Shown here: one piece after another, positions 21,690-32,060 of the stretch
Layout: each line of letters opens with the position of its first letter
Numbering within the stretch: position 1 is the first letter of the stretch
NCBI GenBank assembly: GCA_030407315.1
Contig: JALQPE010002373.1
Span: 1-64,000 of the forward strand
DNA: 64,000 bases
Source: Asparagopsis taxiformis
Taxonomy: Eukaryota > Rhodophyta > Florideophyceae > Bonnemaisoniales > Bonnemaisoniaceae
Reading direction: 5' to 3'
Position numbers and translations under genes: made by a program
The notes under the pieces: generated by a model
Database searches by the model: none
What the model saw: the letters and a program-made list of their open reading frames with translations, nothing else
Told to the model about the DNA's origin: nothing

Positions 21690-22286
21690 GTCGAGTTTTG
21701 ACGCAAAAGGGAGGATTGCGAGCTGAACAGGGGAGACTGTGCCGTCCAGATGCGACCAATTTTATTTTTGTGGTGCTTTCGAGACTTGGAATGTAACGTG
21801 TTCGTAGTTTTTTGGGTAGTAGTTTTGTGCTCACTCCAGCTGACATCCCAACGGTGGAATTTAACCGAGAGTTCAATCATTTCCAACTGTTACATCACAT
21901 TGCGTGCTGGCAACGTGTGCATGGAAGGACGAACGACTGCCCTGGGAGATGAATTTTCAATTAATTCATTTGTAATAATAAACTTTTTTATTTCCAAACT
22001 TCGTGGAATCTGAATGTGCTTTACAGCGGATATGCCACGGATCATGTAAGGAAAGCAAATGGATTCTCATATATATGATTATATGTTTATATTCGTTGTT
22101 CTCGATCCGGATCTCATTGTTCGGGGAATCAGAGACCATGGCTTGGGCCATACTCAATCTCACTGCCGGCGATGATTTCGAGTATGCACAGCAAGACTTA
22201 AGCGGACGCAGAAAGCTGTCCGGTCGACGCCGCAGGCTCCACTCCGCCCTCATCACCGACTGAGATTCTTTGACCGACTTTGCTTT
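21690..22286. other. Upstream region of the Plavaka transposase; short open frame
   Basis: Contains the transposase promoter region. A plus-strand frame ending at 22263 (QQDLSGRRKLSGRRRRLH near its end) looks more protein-like than chance but is short and unrecognised. An AATAAA string at about 21976 lies before it. No gene is called. Confidence 0.3.
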
Positions 22287-22324
22287 GTACGTGCGCGAAT
22301 CTTGATCAAGATTCGCGCACGTAC
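22287..22324. repeat. Perfect 38-bp palindrome
   Basis: The sequence from 22287 to 22324 is its own reverse complement, beginning GTACGTGCGCGAATC and centred on TTGATCAA. It has no loop, so it could extrude as a cruciform or bind a dimer. It lies between the Plavaka region and the tandem repeats. Confidence 0.9.
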
Positions 22325-22334
22325 CTTCGTTCCA

Positions 22335-23345
22335 TCCTCTACCCTCGAGGGTATGCGTTGAGGGAAGCGTGGGTTTTGAGTCTGACTATTTCCGTTGATG
22401 CGATATTTTTCATGGAAGCCTGTTGACTGATGGTGTGTATTGAGCGGAGGATGGAAGAGAGGTACGTGAAGTTTTGAAAGTATGCTGTGAGGGAAGGTTG
22501 GTTTTGAGTCTGACTGTTGTGGTTGATTCCGATGTTGTGTAGATGATGCAGGAATGTTGATGACGGAAGGTAAGTTTCATTGAGTGCCAAGATGTGCTTT
22601 GCGAAGATATGGACTGCTGACTATGATTATTATTCATTGCAAGGTTTTTGGATCATGGTTTGTATTGTGTGTAGGATGGATGAGAGGTACATTTGCGAGT
22701 TCTCAGGGTATGTAGCGAGGGAAACGTTGGTTTTCAATCTGACTGTTGCGATTGATTCCGATGTTGCGTAGGTGATGGAGGAATAGTGATGACGGAAGGT
22801 AAGTCACATTGGGCGCCCAGACCGGTTGTGCGAAGATGCGGAATGCTGACTACTTTTCTTGGCTACACGATTACGTGATTTATGGTTTTTATTGTGTGCA
22901 GGATGGAACAGGTAAGGTAAGTGTGCGAGTTTTGAAAGTAAGCAGCGAGGGAAGGTTGGTTTTGAGTCTGACTATTTCCGTTGATGCGATATTTTTCATT
23001 GGAAGCCTATTGAGTCATGGTGTGTATTGTGTGGAGCGAAGGTAAGTGTGCGAGTTTTGAAAGTATGCTGTGAGGGAAGGTTGGTTTTGAGTCTGACTGT
23101 TGTGGTTGATTCCGATGTTGTGTAGATGATGCAGGAATGTTGATGACAGAAGGTAAGTTTCACTGAGCACCAAGACTTGTTTTGCGAAGATATGGACTGC
23201 TGACTTTGATTATTCATTGCAAGGTTTTTGGATCATGGTTTGTATTTTGTGTAGGATGGATGAGAGGTAAGTAAGGGAGTTTCTAGGATATCTGTCGTGG
23301 TAAGCGTTGCTTTTGAATCTGACTGTTGGGGTTGATGTTTGTATG
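22335..23345 (+). repeat. Higher-order tandem repeat with splice-like junctions
   Basis: The block TTTTGAGTCTGACT recurs near 22374, 22503, 22731, 22960, 23084 and 23308, giving alternating spacings of about 125 and 228 bases and a higher-order period of about 580. Within each unit, pyrimidine-rich tracts end in TAG or CAG, are followed by a short block (GATGGATGAGAG or ATGATGCAGGAATG-type), and then by GTAAGT or GTACNT. No long frame is present. Confidence 0.7.
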
Positions 23346-23700
23346 TGATGCAGGAGTGGTGAAGCAGGAACGGCAGGACTGAAGGAGAGTGAAGAAGGGA
23401 TGTAGGAAGATGGGGAATGAAGCTGTGAGGTGTTTCTGGTATGTGTATATTTTCGGGCATACGATAGAAGTGAGAGTGGTTTCAAGTGGTGTAAGATTTT
23501 GCTGACCATGTTCATGTTTGATGTCTTGATGATATAATGGGCTGGGGTGGTGTCGAGGAAAGCGGGATGGAATTGGGAAGGAGCGGATTTTTGTAATCTA
23601 GGTCGTGAGGGTTCTTGAAGTATGTGCGGATGGTGGTGCATGGCGTTCGGATGGTAGGGAGAACGTGATATTGAGGGAGATGGGTGATCGACGATATGCT
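23346..23700. other. Spacer, no gene recognised
   Basis: Purine-rich sequence between two tandem arrays. A minus-strand frame through here is Pro/Ser/His-rich and reflects composition. Nothing specific is supported. Confidence 0.3.
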
Positions 23701-23702
23701 GA

Positions 23703-23845
23703 CAGGTATTTTGTATTCTGGCTGGATACGTATTTCGTATTCTGGCTGGATACATATTCCGTATTCTGGCTGGATACGTATTTCCTATTCTAACCGGGTA
23801 TTTATTTCCTATTCTGACCAGATATGTATTCCCTATTCTAGAGAG
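23703..23845. repeat. 24-bp tandem repeat
   Basis: About five to six copies of a 24-bp unit beginning GTATTCTGGCTGGATACG; the last copies are diverged (ACCGGGTATTT, ACCAGATATGT). Minisatellite. Confidence 0.8.
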
Positions 23846-23963
23846 ACGTATTGTATACGAGCAGTTTCCTAAATGAGAGAATAAAATAAGGTCCGATATG
23901 GGCCCTGAATTTACCATCCGCTGTAATTTCTTCCCTCCCGGTTTTCGCTGATATATTGTATAC

Positions 23964-24270
23964 TGGATGTCGGGTCCTAGGATCTCACTGTATGTACTAG
24001 AGAAAGTGGATGTCGGGTCCTAGTATTCCGCCAAACGTACTAGAGAAAGTGGATGTCGGGCCCTAGTATTCCGCCAAACGTACTAGAGAAAGTGGATGTC
24101 GGGTCCTAGTATTCCGCCATATGTACTAGAGAAAGTGGATGTCGGGTCCTAGTATTCCGCCATATGTACTAGAGAAAGTGGATGTCGGGTCCTAGTATTC
24201 CGCCATATGTACTAGAGAAAGTGGATGTCGGGTCCTAGTATTCCGCCATATGTACTAGAGAAAGTGGACG
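23964..24270. repeat. 43-bp tandem satellite
   Basis: Seven unit starts at exact 43-bp spacing (GTACTAGAGAAAGTGG at 23994, 24037, 24080, 24123, 24166, 24209 and 24252), plus a partial first unit. Units differ at few positions (CCAAAC versus CCATAT at the unit end). The last unit runs into GGACGTCCGC-type satellite. Confidence 0.95.
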
Positions 24271-24395
24271 TCCGCATCCAAAAAATTTTATTTTTTTTTG
24301 GACGCGGACGTTCATTTGTTCTAGTAAATCTCGGGGCCGACTAGGACCCGTACTAGAGAGACTGGACGTCCGCGTCCACTTCCGAAAACACAGAC
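24271..24395. repeat. GGACGTCCGC-type satellite next to a truncated gene
   Basis: Contains inverted GGACGTCCGCATCC and GGACGCGGACG around an A/T-rich centre, then CTAGTACGGG-like strings and a further GGACGTCCGCGTCC. It shares motifs with 2684-2915. The B-type paralogue to the right loses its similarity here. Confidence 0.6.
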
Positions 24396-25868
24396 GTTCG
24401 GAGAAGAAACGGTCTGGTCAAATAGTTTTCGATCCTTAGTAATATCTGTAATGTGTGCCCAGAAGGAGGAGGTGCAGAGGCGCATCTGAGCGTCTTGGAG
24501 GACGGAGCGATGAACTGCTCGATGGGATATACTTTTGGCATGCTGCAACCTTCGCACGGCCCCTCTGCCATGCAATAACGTCTTTAGCTCTCGAAGAGGA
24601 GAGAACCCCCTTTCCTCTGAGTCTAGCACATGGTACTTGAACATGCGCTGATCATAAAGAAGATAAGGTTGGAGAAGTTCCTCGGCCGTTGAAACATCCA
24701 GTGCACGAGCCAGTGTATCCCATGCCTTCACGACCACATGAATAGCGTAGCCGAGGCGCTGAGCGGAAGCAGGAGATTCCTTTCTGATCAATACAGTTCG
24801 ATTAGACGAGGACCTTGTTCTCGGCCTCACCGGGGTGGCTTTTAAATCTCATTCCATTTGTAGCATTGCCATGAGAAATATAATCTTCTCGAAAGCGGAA
24901 GAAACTCTTGGAGTAGCCCAGTTTTCATGGTCCGTAGTTCGTAGCTGGGTATGCGCAACAAAGAATTGGCAAGCCAGAGTCTGCCGCACGAATGATTCAC
25001 GACCAATTGAAGACCGAGACGCCGTGTGCACTGAGTGGAAATACTGTGCAACGGGAAGAGGTTCCGAACCTTGGCTGTGGAGGCTTTGGCTGGATGGTAA
25101 CTTGGTGGTTGTTCTGTGCTCTTCTACAACGAACACTGGCGTGAAGAAAGACATTGATAAGTCTTGTAAGGAACAACTGGTCAGGAACATATCCCAAACC
25201 CTCGTGTCTACGTCGTTAGACCCCTCATCGCATTCCGAAGACGAGAAAGTGCGGAGGGACTGGACGATATTGAAGGTATGACGATGGTAGGCCTTCCCAA
25301 ACCAATCTTCCATGACAGCGACTGCCGCAGGCGGAAGCTTTGATTGGAACATGGCCTTGACAGCAGCTCGAAATCCTGGGAGGGTGCGATGTGCAAGGGG
25401 AACGTTATCCTCATTCCTCTCCCGATCATGCCAGTAGTCACGAAGGTATGCAAGTATGGCAACTGATTCAGTGAAGGGAACCCGTCTTTCTCTCCTGAGG
25501 ATGTGATAAACAATAGAGATCAGTGTGTGTGGCTCTGAAGAGATAGACTCGTAGCTCATGCGTACTAAAAACCGTGAAGTTTTCGTGCGGGGGCGCGACC
25601 AGATCTCCTCACAGACGTCCATGCCTCCGACAAGGGTGACATCACCATTTTCAGTGATAGATCCGTAAAGATGGAGTGCATCAAAGTCCAGAGACACTCG
25701 GGAAGAAATGTCTGAAGCTGCAGTACCAAAACCTTCAATTGCTGGTATAGAAACAACACGAGCTGGATCTACCCATATGATAGTTCCGTCTCCATACAAG
25801 TCCCCTGGATTGGTGGGGCCACGCTCGCTTGCAGAGATAACAGCCCCATGTTTCATTGTATCAACCAT
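24380..25868 (-). pseudogene. Broken paralogue of the gene B N-terminal domain
   Basis: Reading from ATG 25868, a 339-residue frame runs to a stop at 24849, then similarity resumes in another frame from about 24830. The second part matches gene B residues about 245-335: AWDTL...EELLQPYLLYD aligns with AWTDV...EELMAPYIIFD, then VLD, a similarly spaced FSP/FAP, and RSVLQD with HSVFRD. The end of the first part (FEKIIFLMAML) aligns with gene B residues 198-208 (FEVLMYFQALS), and DTRVWDMFLTSCSL with DERIGQWVEHCIL. No methyltransferase or SET domain remains; the frame dissolves into GGACGTCC satellite near 24380. It diverges from gene C just as gene B diverges from gene A. A short intron instead of a frame break at 24830-24850 is possible. 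Confidence 0.7.
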
Positions 25869-26304
25869 CGCGCCTTGAATATAGCAATAGAAGAGGAAAA
25901 GAAGAAGGCAGAATCCGAAATGAGGTCGATGCGTCGGTGGCAGCGGAGGTGCTGGTAAGAAAAGGACCGCAAATTTGAAATCGTAATTTGTGCATTCCTC
26001 GGAACAATCTGTAAAGTGCTATAGAGAGGTCGCGAGGACATGCATGTCAGCACCTGACATTACAAGGGTTGTCCATGAAACTATGAGAATCCGAACTGAA
26101 CGGTTGGAAGTATCGTATTAGTGAAATCGGGGTCTACTGCGGAGGACTCTAAGCTGGCTAATACACTGCTTCCACCAGTTCACACCTCATTCACTGTCTA
26201 TGCAAAATACAATTTTCGTGGAAGACATCCCACACCCCTTCTAGAACGGTTCTCATGATATTAATACCGGAGCGGATCGTGGAATTGAGCGTGAAGGGGC
26301 GCAC
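25869..26304. other. Upstream region of the B-type paralogue
   Basis: About 430 bases of AT-rich intergenic DNA between the paralogue start and the palindrome cluster. No gene seen. Confidence 0.3.
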
Positions 26305-26379
26305 GTCTCGAATTATAGCGCTATAATTCGAGACATGCCACTTGTGGTAAATTGCGCGCGCAATTTCCCACAAGTGGCA
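26305..26379. repeat. Two consecutive palindromes left of gene C
   Basis: 26305-26334 is a perfect 30-bp palindrome beginning GTCTCGAATTATAGC. 26337-26379 is a near-perfect palindrome (one mismatched pair) beginning TGCCACTTGTGG and centred on GCGCGC. A third hairpin follows at 26424. Confidence 0.9.
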
Positions 26380-26423
26380 ATGGGTGGGACAGCAGCGAAC
26401 GAACGCGAACAGGCGATTTCGGA

Positions 26424-26880
26424 GATGATAAAATTTGGTAATTTTTGGAGCCCAAAAAATTACCAAATTTTATCATCCACGGAAAAGGCGCTGTGGAGGT
26501 GTTCTGGTCGTTGGTAGTAGTGCCAAGGCACACCTAAGGAGTGGTATGGAAGGTCCCCAACCTTTGTTCTAGCTCACTTCGGCCCAGCTTTCCAGAAATG
26601 GTACAACAGTAAATGATAGCCTGACGGGCACAGAAAGACGCGGAGTGAGGTGTATTGAGGTCGGTTCAGATAGGTAGATGAAGACGTAGAGAGTGGTGGA
26701 GTGGGTTTGGTGGCGAGCAGAAAGGCTGCCATGGTGGTCAGAACGGACGATTTGGGAGATGATAAAATTTGGTAATTTTTCGGGCTCCAAAAAATTACCA
26801 AATTTTATCATCAGAGGTGTTCTGGTCGTAGGGAGCATTGCCAAGGCACACCTGAGAACCGTTATATCTAACGAGAACAA
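26424..26880 (-). repeat. Palindromic repeat array left of gene C
   Basis: Two copies of a repeat with about 335-bp spacing. Each holds a hairpin whose arms begin GATGATAAAATTTGGTAA (26424-26477 and 26758-26812). The long flank (CACTCCGC...CTACGTCTTC on the other strand) is in reverse orientation relative to the copies at 31264-32060, so gene C sits between inverted arrays. Confidence 0.9.
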
Positions 26881-27409
26881 AAAGATACTGACAGTTCAGC
26901 ACTGCGCGGAAATGGTAGGTAGGAGAAATAAAAGGGTGCGGGGCTCAATAAACGGTTCGTGTAGCTGCATCCGGCACATGTCTGAAGAACATTGACTAAC
27001 TGGAACAAGTCATGAATGGTTCAGGACTACTTCCGTTGTATTAATACGTGCTGAGATAGAGTCAGTTTCCATTTCTTCTTTGCTTATTGATAATATCCGA
27101 GTCATGAAAGGTGTATGTAGTTCGGTAACTTTTCGAGATTGCAAAATTACCGAAATTAACATTTTTATTCGAACTGGCGCTATGACCGTTTATTCGATTC
27201 TGGTTGGACCATGCGCCAATAGAAACCGCTCGCGCGGTCTGAATTTTTACGCACAGTTTTGGTGTCCTTCCAGTTGAACAAATTTGTTGTTAATACATTG
27301 TCCCTCGCTGGCTAGCTGATTAGTACTCCCCTGCTACTTGAAAGGCATACCGCGTTACTCTGGTACCGTTTCAATCGTCAGCTATTCGACCCTCCTTGCG
27401 ATCCCAACC
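26881..27409. other. Upstream region of gene C
   Basis: About 530 bases without a recognised gene. A short inverted pair (TTCGGTAACTTTT / AAAATTACCGAA) lies near 27120-27154. The gene C promoter must be here or in the array. Confidence 0.35.
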
Positions 27410-30400
27410 ATGAGCCTACGTCCCCGCCGAGGGGAAGCTTCTTCCAGCGCACGTCAACTAGTCATTCCTGCGATGTCACGCTCCGTTGCTTCTTCGTTGT
27501 CGAATTACGTTTTCAAGATGATCAAGTTGCCTATTCTGGACATATACGTCCCCGATGAAACATCCCGGGAAGTTGACGACTCTCATGTTGACTTGTTGTT
27601 CCGCAAGATGGTTATGGAAGGCTTCCAGACCTCTGCGGTGGGATGTATCACTGTTGTTTCCTTACCCTACCAATCCAGTGGAAGCCGCTATTACATCGTG
27701 GACGGACTCCATCGTCGCCGTGCTCTTTTACGATGCAAAGAAAAAGGGGTGGAACGTTTGGCGTCTGTGGTTGACAATGTCCCAGTACAAGAAGCTCAAA
27801 GACCTGACGGAGAAAAGATGACAATGGAGGACATGCTGTACCTCAGTCAGCGTTTGAATGAACTCGTCCACACGGTGTTACCGACCACAGTTCGAGATCG
27901 TATCCACGCGATCATTAGCATTTATAACTGCAATGTTAAATATGCCCGACCCGGTGAAAGAACTGTCGCTGATATGCCTGCATCACAGGTTGCGAACTGG
28001 TTCTTCCAGCGCCACTTCAGCGGTATTCTGAAGAAGAGCACGGTATCTTCTATAGTGAATGTGGCGTTGAACATGAGGCGTTCACCCCGCACATACGCTG
28101 CGTACAAGGCTTCCTCAGGAAGAAAGGAAAACGAAGTTGGAATCAGTCTTTTAATTCTCAAGGACACTGCTTTTACAAGGGCGGAGGATCGTGCCAGTGA
28201 GCTAATGGTCAAGTGCATTCACTACCGCAATGTCCAACTGCTTCCCACCTTCGGTCGTGTCCCGTCTTTCGACCTTCGGACGTACTTGACCTACATTCAA
28301 CAATATTACGAAGTCATTCGTGAGATGGCACGTGCCAGTAACCTGTCGACCGAAGACATCGCTGACCTCGAAGACTTGGAATCAGACGGAACGGATATGA
28401 TACCAACGTGGAAATCCGTCTACAAACGTATGATTCAATACGAGGAAGAGCCCGTGCCGAGGAAACCCGAAAACCAGGAGGCACGGCTGGAGAGTTTTCG
28501 ATCCGTTCTTCGAGACCGCTTTGGAATTCAGTCCACTCGCCAGGTTTCATCCGAATCACACGGCCCGGATGAAGAAGAAGACGGCAATGGAGAAAACAAG
28601 GGGGTTCAAGACAAGCGCCAAGGTGGCGAACCAGTCACTCAAGCTATTATGCAAGCTTCGCAGTCGACTGGTGCTGCTCAACCAGCGACGAAGACTACGG
28701 GTGCTTCGAGACATGAACGTCGTTTAACCCAATTCGAAGACGTTATCATGGAACCTCTCCCAATCCCCATCTCTTCTGATGACGTCGTTATCGACGAGAC
28801 CGTCGAGGAACTACCGTCCACTCCCGCATCAAAACAGGTGATACCCGAAACCAGCGCTGGGTCGGATGACGACATGGAGATTTCCAAGGATGCACCTGAG
28901 GAGGATGCACCTGAAAAGGATGCACCTGAAAAGGATGCAGATTCTCCACATCCCGAGCAACTGGGCTCCGAGGACGAGAACCGTTCTGAACCACCCGACG
29001 CGCATTCCACTCCCTCTTCACGGAATGAAATTGGTGCGGATGGTGCGGAAGATGGCACAGAAGTTCAGAAAGCTCCGGATTCAGCGTCGAAGGGAGCAAG
29101 TAAGACTGTATCTAACATCACAGTCAGCCGCATACCGCGTGACAGTACTACTCCACGCCCGTTTCCATGCTCTTTGGGAGATTACTGCGCTTTTCCTGGA
29201 AGTGCCGCTGTTCATAAATGCACGGCTTGCGGAATTAATCCGGTTCACAATCTATGTGACTATGCGCGAGTGCATCATCTCATCCCAAGGAAGTACCTCG
29301 CTGCAGGGGAGCGTGATATGGTCTTCGTTTGTTCCAGGAAATGTTACGATGGTGGGAAAGATGGTGACCCACCATCTTGGAAGCCGCCAGCGGGAGTAAC
29401 GGAACAGGAAGCCTGGGAAGGGGATGACTTCAACCCATATGCGAAGGCCAGTTCCAGTACTGATTCGGTGGAAAAACCTCAGCAGCCCTCTGAACCCGCT
29501 CCTCAACAGACGGGGGCGAAGAGGAAATTTCCTTCTTCTCCAGGAGCTCCACCCGCGAAGCGGCGAGCTATATCATCCCCCCAATCTCTCTCTTTCCCTT
29601 CCCGTCTTACTCGTTCAAAGGCTAGATCTGCTGCTATTGCTGAGCACATCGCGTCACTTGATTCCCCATCTACTCCTTCGGTTACTCCTCGGTCTGCCTC
29701 TGGAACAAAGAAGACGAAGAAAGCAGCAATTGCTTTAAAGCAAGTCAAGCAAGGTAATGATGAGGGAGGAAGCATGGACGGCAATGAAGACTCCGGAGAA
29801 GAAAAAGAAGACGAGGATCAAATCACTCCTACGAGGTTGCAATCCAAAGGTTTCAAAGTACATCGGTACGAGGATCAGCAACCTGAGCCCCCATCATTTC
29901 TCACCAGTCATACTTCTGTAGAGGAGGCTGCTTCAATGGTGCGTTCCATTTCCAGTTTGCTGCATCCGGAACACCGCTCGGGATTTCATGTAACGGAGGG
30001 TGAGGTGGAAGAGTTTCAGCAGGATATCGAGTCCGTGGCAGGGGATACAAGTTCTTCAAGATTGGTTTACTTCGAGCGTGCCAGGGCCCGATTGGACTCT
30101 CTTGGTTATGTCGTCCTTGACGGCATCCTACAACCATCCGAGCTCAGCTCTACTATCCACAAACTCCTCGACTCGTTTTGTAACATGTTCGTAGATGGGC
30201 AGGATGGTGCTTGGGGGCCCATTCTGAATTCGGGTTCTTCCGACCAGGATGCGCGTGGTGGCCCGGATGAACAAAGGTTCATGACCCCATGCAAGGCTGT
30301 AGTGGAAGATCTGGAAAAGGATTCTACTTCCACTCTCGCGAGAGACAAGGCGGCCTTGGATGTTTTCTTTGCTATCATAGCAGAAAAGTTGCATCTAGAG

Positions 30401-31021
30401 GATTCAACTCCGTCTCTGGACGGATTTGAAAAAGGCCCGAAGCTCCAGTTCGGGAAGACAGGGCTCAGGTTGCTTCTAACTGGATCTCGTTGCGAGCGCC
30501 AAGTCCCACATCTCGACTTCGTCTACCCTGGTCCTCCGTTAGAAGACGAAAACCGCTTCAACGGGACTCCTATTCCATTTCCGGATTATTCATTCATCGC
30601 TACTGGTGCAATGGGCACTCCGCTTATTGTACGGCCGCGAAGCCATGCATTCCTTAACGCTCCCCATCGATCTGCAGCGGCCATATTTCCCCTGCTCAAG
30701 CCAGAATTGGTATGGATCCCACCGTATTCTGTTATAGTATGTCGTGGGGACCTCGAGCACAGCGGCCCGGGATGGAAAGATCACGAGCTGATGAAAACCA
30801 AGCTTGGGAAGAAATACAAGATGGTTTATCCTCATCATATTAGGGCCCACACCATGGCAATTCGGGAAACATCGGTCTTAGTCAACGATCTAGTCTATGC
30901 ACCGTTGAAGGACTCGCGTCCGGTCGCAAGGCCAGATATGTACGAGTTACCCCACGACGTCGAGAGTGATACCAGCTCTTCTTCAGCTGGCAGTTCTGGG
31001 GAGGATTACATGGAAGTCTAG
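27410..31021 (+). CDS. Gene C: ParB/Srx-like plus zinc-binding plus 2OG-Fe(II) dioxygenase protein
   Basis: A 1203-residue intronless frame from ATG 27410 and a paralogue of gene A. Residues about 40-140 hold the ParB/sulfiredoxin-like region with DGLHRRRAL at 98-106. A helical region containing NEVGISLL (NEIGITHL in gene A) follows. The linker is acidic, with DAPEKDAPEKD repeats. Unlike gene A it has a Cys/His-rich module at about 587-645 (CSLGDYC, CTACG, CDYARVHH, CSRKC), probably binding zinc. The C-terminal dioxygenase has HLD at 1034-1036 and a distal His in DLEHSGPGW at 1117, preceded by LLLTGSRCERQVPH, close to gene A's FLITGKGCPRQVPH. The protein tail is Ser/Asp-rich. It is divergent from the B-type paralogue and flanked by inverted palindromic arrays. 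The substrate is unknown. Confidence 0.75.
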   Translation: MSLRPRRGEASSSARQLVIPAMSRSVASSLSNYVFKMIKLPILDIYVPDETSREVDDSHVDLLFRKMVMEGFQTSAVGCITVVSLPYQSSGSRYYIVDGLHRRRALLRCKEKGVERLASVVDNVPVQEAQRPDGEKMTMEDMLYLSQRLNELVHTVLPTTVRDRIHAIISIYNCNVKYARPGERTVADMPASQVANWFFQRHFSGILKKSTVSSIVNVALNMRRSPRTYAAYKASSGRKENEVGISLLILKDTAFTRAEDRASELMVKCIHYRNVQLLPTFGRVPSFDLRTYLTYIQQYYEVIREMARASNLSTEDIADLEDLESDGTDMIPTWKSVYKRMIQYEEEPVPRKPENQEARLESFRSVLRDRFGIQSTRQVSSESHGPDEEEDGNGENKGVQDKRQGGEPVTQAIMQASQSTGAAQPATKTTGASRHERRLTQFEDVIMEPLPIPISSDDVVIDETVEELPSTPASKQVIPETSAGSDDDMEISKDAPEEDAPEKDAPEKDADSPHPEQLGSEDENRSEPPDAHSTPSSRNEIGADGAEDGTEVQKAPDSASKGASKTVSNITVSRIPRDSTTPRPFPCSLGDYCAFPGSAAVHKCTACGINPVHNLCDYARVHHLIPRKYLAAGERDMVFVCSRKCYDGGKDGDPPSWKPPAGVTEQEAWEGDDFNPYAKASSSTDSVEKPQQPSEPAPQQTGAKRKFPSSPGAPPAKRRAISSPQSLSFPSRLTRSKARSAAIAEHIASLDSPSTPSVTPRSASGTKKTKKAAIALKQVKQGNDEGGSMDGNEDSGEEKEDEDQITPTRLQSKGFKVHRYEDQQPEPPSFLTSHTSVEEAASMVRSISSLLHPEHRSGFHVTEGEVEEFQQDIESVAGDTSSSRLVYFERARARLDSLGYVVLDGILQPSELSSTIHKLLDSFCNMFVDGQDGAWGPILNSGSSDQDARGGPDEQRFMTPCKAVVEDLEKDSTSTLARDKAALDVFFAIIAEKLHLEDSTPSLDGFEKGPKLQFGKTGLRLLLTGSRCERQVPHLDFVYPGPPLEDENRFNGTPIPFPDYSFIATGAMGTPLIVRPRSHAFLNAPHRSAAAIFPLLKPELVWIPPYSVIVCRGDLEHSGPGWKDHELMKTKLGKKYKMVYPHHIRAHTMAIRETSVLVNDLVYAPLKDSRPVARPDMYELPHDVESDTSSSSAGSSGEDYMEV

Positions 31022-31263
31022 AATCTGTTAGTTACCGTAGACATTAGTTGATCTCTCGTATTTCAACGATTCTGTTGCTTGCTGCAACCAGTTGACTATT
31101 CCATAACTTTACGATATGTCTTCATAAACCTGAGCTGAACCAACAGAGCGTGATATTGAAATATACCTGTCCTGTCCCTTCCTCCATGTACACCTCCCTT
31201 CTCGTAGATACTTGTCTAGCTTTTAGTTACAGTTACAGTTCTATCATCTTTTAAAGCAGAGTA
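31022..31263. other. Downstream region of gene C
   Basis: About 240 bases between the gene C stop and the repeat array. No gene seen. Confidence 0.3.
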
Positions 31264-32060
31264 GAAGTAGGCTACAACAAAGGTTTGGGACCTCTCATAC
31301 TACTCCTCAGGTGTGCCTTGGCACTGCTTCCTACGACCAGAACACCTCCACAGCGCCTTTTCCGTGGATGATAAAATTTGTAATTTTTCGGGCTCCAAAA
31401 ATTACCAAATTTTATCATCTCCCAAATCCGTTCTGACCACCACGGCAGCCTTTCTGCTTGCACCACCCACTCCACCACTCTCTACGTCTTCATCTACCTA
31501 TCTGAACCGACCTCAATACACCTCACTCCGCGCCTTTGTGTGCCCGTCCGGCTATCATTTACTCTTATACCATTTTTTGAAAGCTGGGCTGAAGTGAGCT
31601 AGAACAAAGGTTAGGGACCTTCCATACCACTCCTCAGGTGTGCCTTAGCACTGCTACCAACGACCAGAACACCTCCACAGCGCCTTTTCCGTAGATGATA
31701 AAATTTGGTAATTTTTGGAGCCCGAAAAATTACCAAATTTTATCATCTCCCAAATCGTCCGTTCTGACCACCACGGCAGCCTTTCTGCTTGCCACCAAAC
31801 CCACTCCACCACTCTCTACGTCTTCATCTACCTATCTGAACCGACCTCAATACACCTCACTCCGCGTCTTTGTGTGCCCGTCAGGCTATCATTTACTGTT
31901 GTACTATTTCTGGAAATCTGTGCCGAAGTGAGCTAGAACAAAGATTTGGGACCTCCCATACTACTCCTCAGGTGTGCCTTGGCACAGCTACCAACGACCA
32001 GAACACCTCCACAGCGCCTTTCCGTGGATGATAAAATTTGGTAATTTTTTGGGCTCCAAA
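31264..32060 (+). repeat. Palindromic repeat array right of gene C
   Basis: Two full and one partial unit of the gene C repeat, with a period of about 330 bases. The GATGATAAAATTT hairpins start at 31368, 31696 and 32027; the third is interrupted by the large hairpin at 32042. The array is in opposite orientation to that at 26424-26880. Confidence 0.9.

Noticed and set aside
23964..24270. 43-bp direct repeats as a possible CRISPR array
   Set aside because: Units are contiguous with no unique spacers, and the context is eukaryotic.
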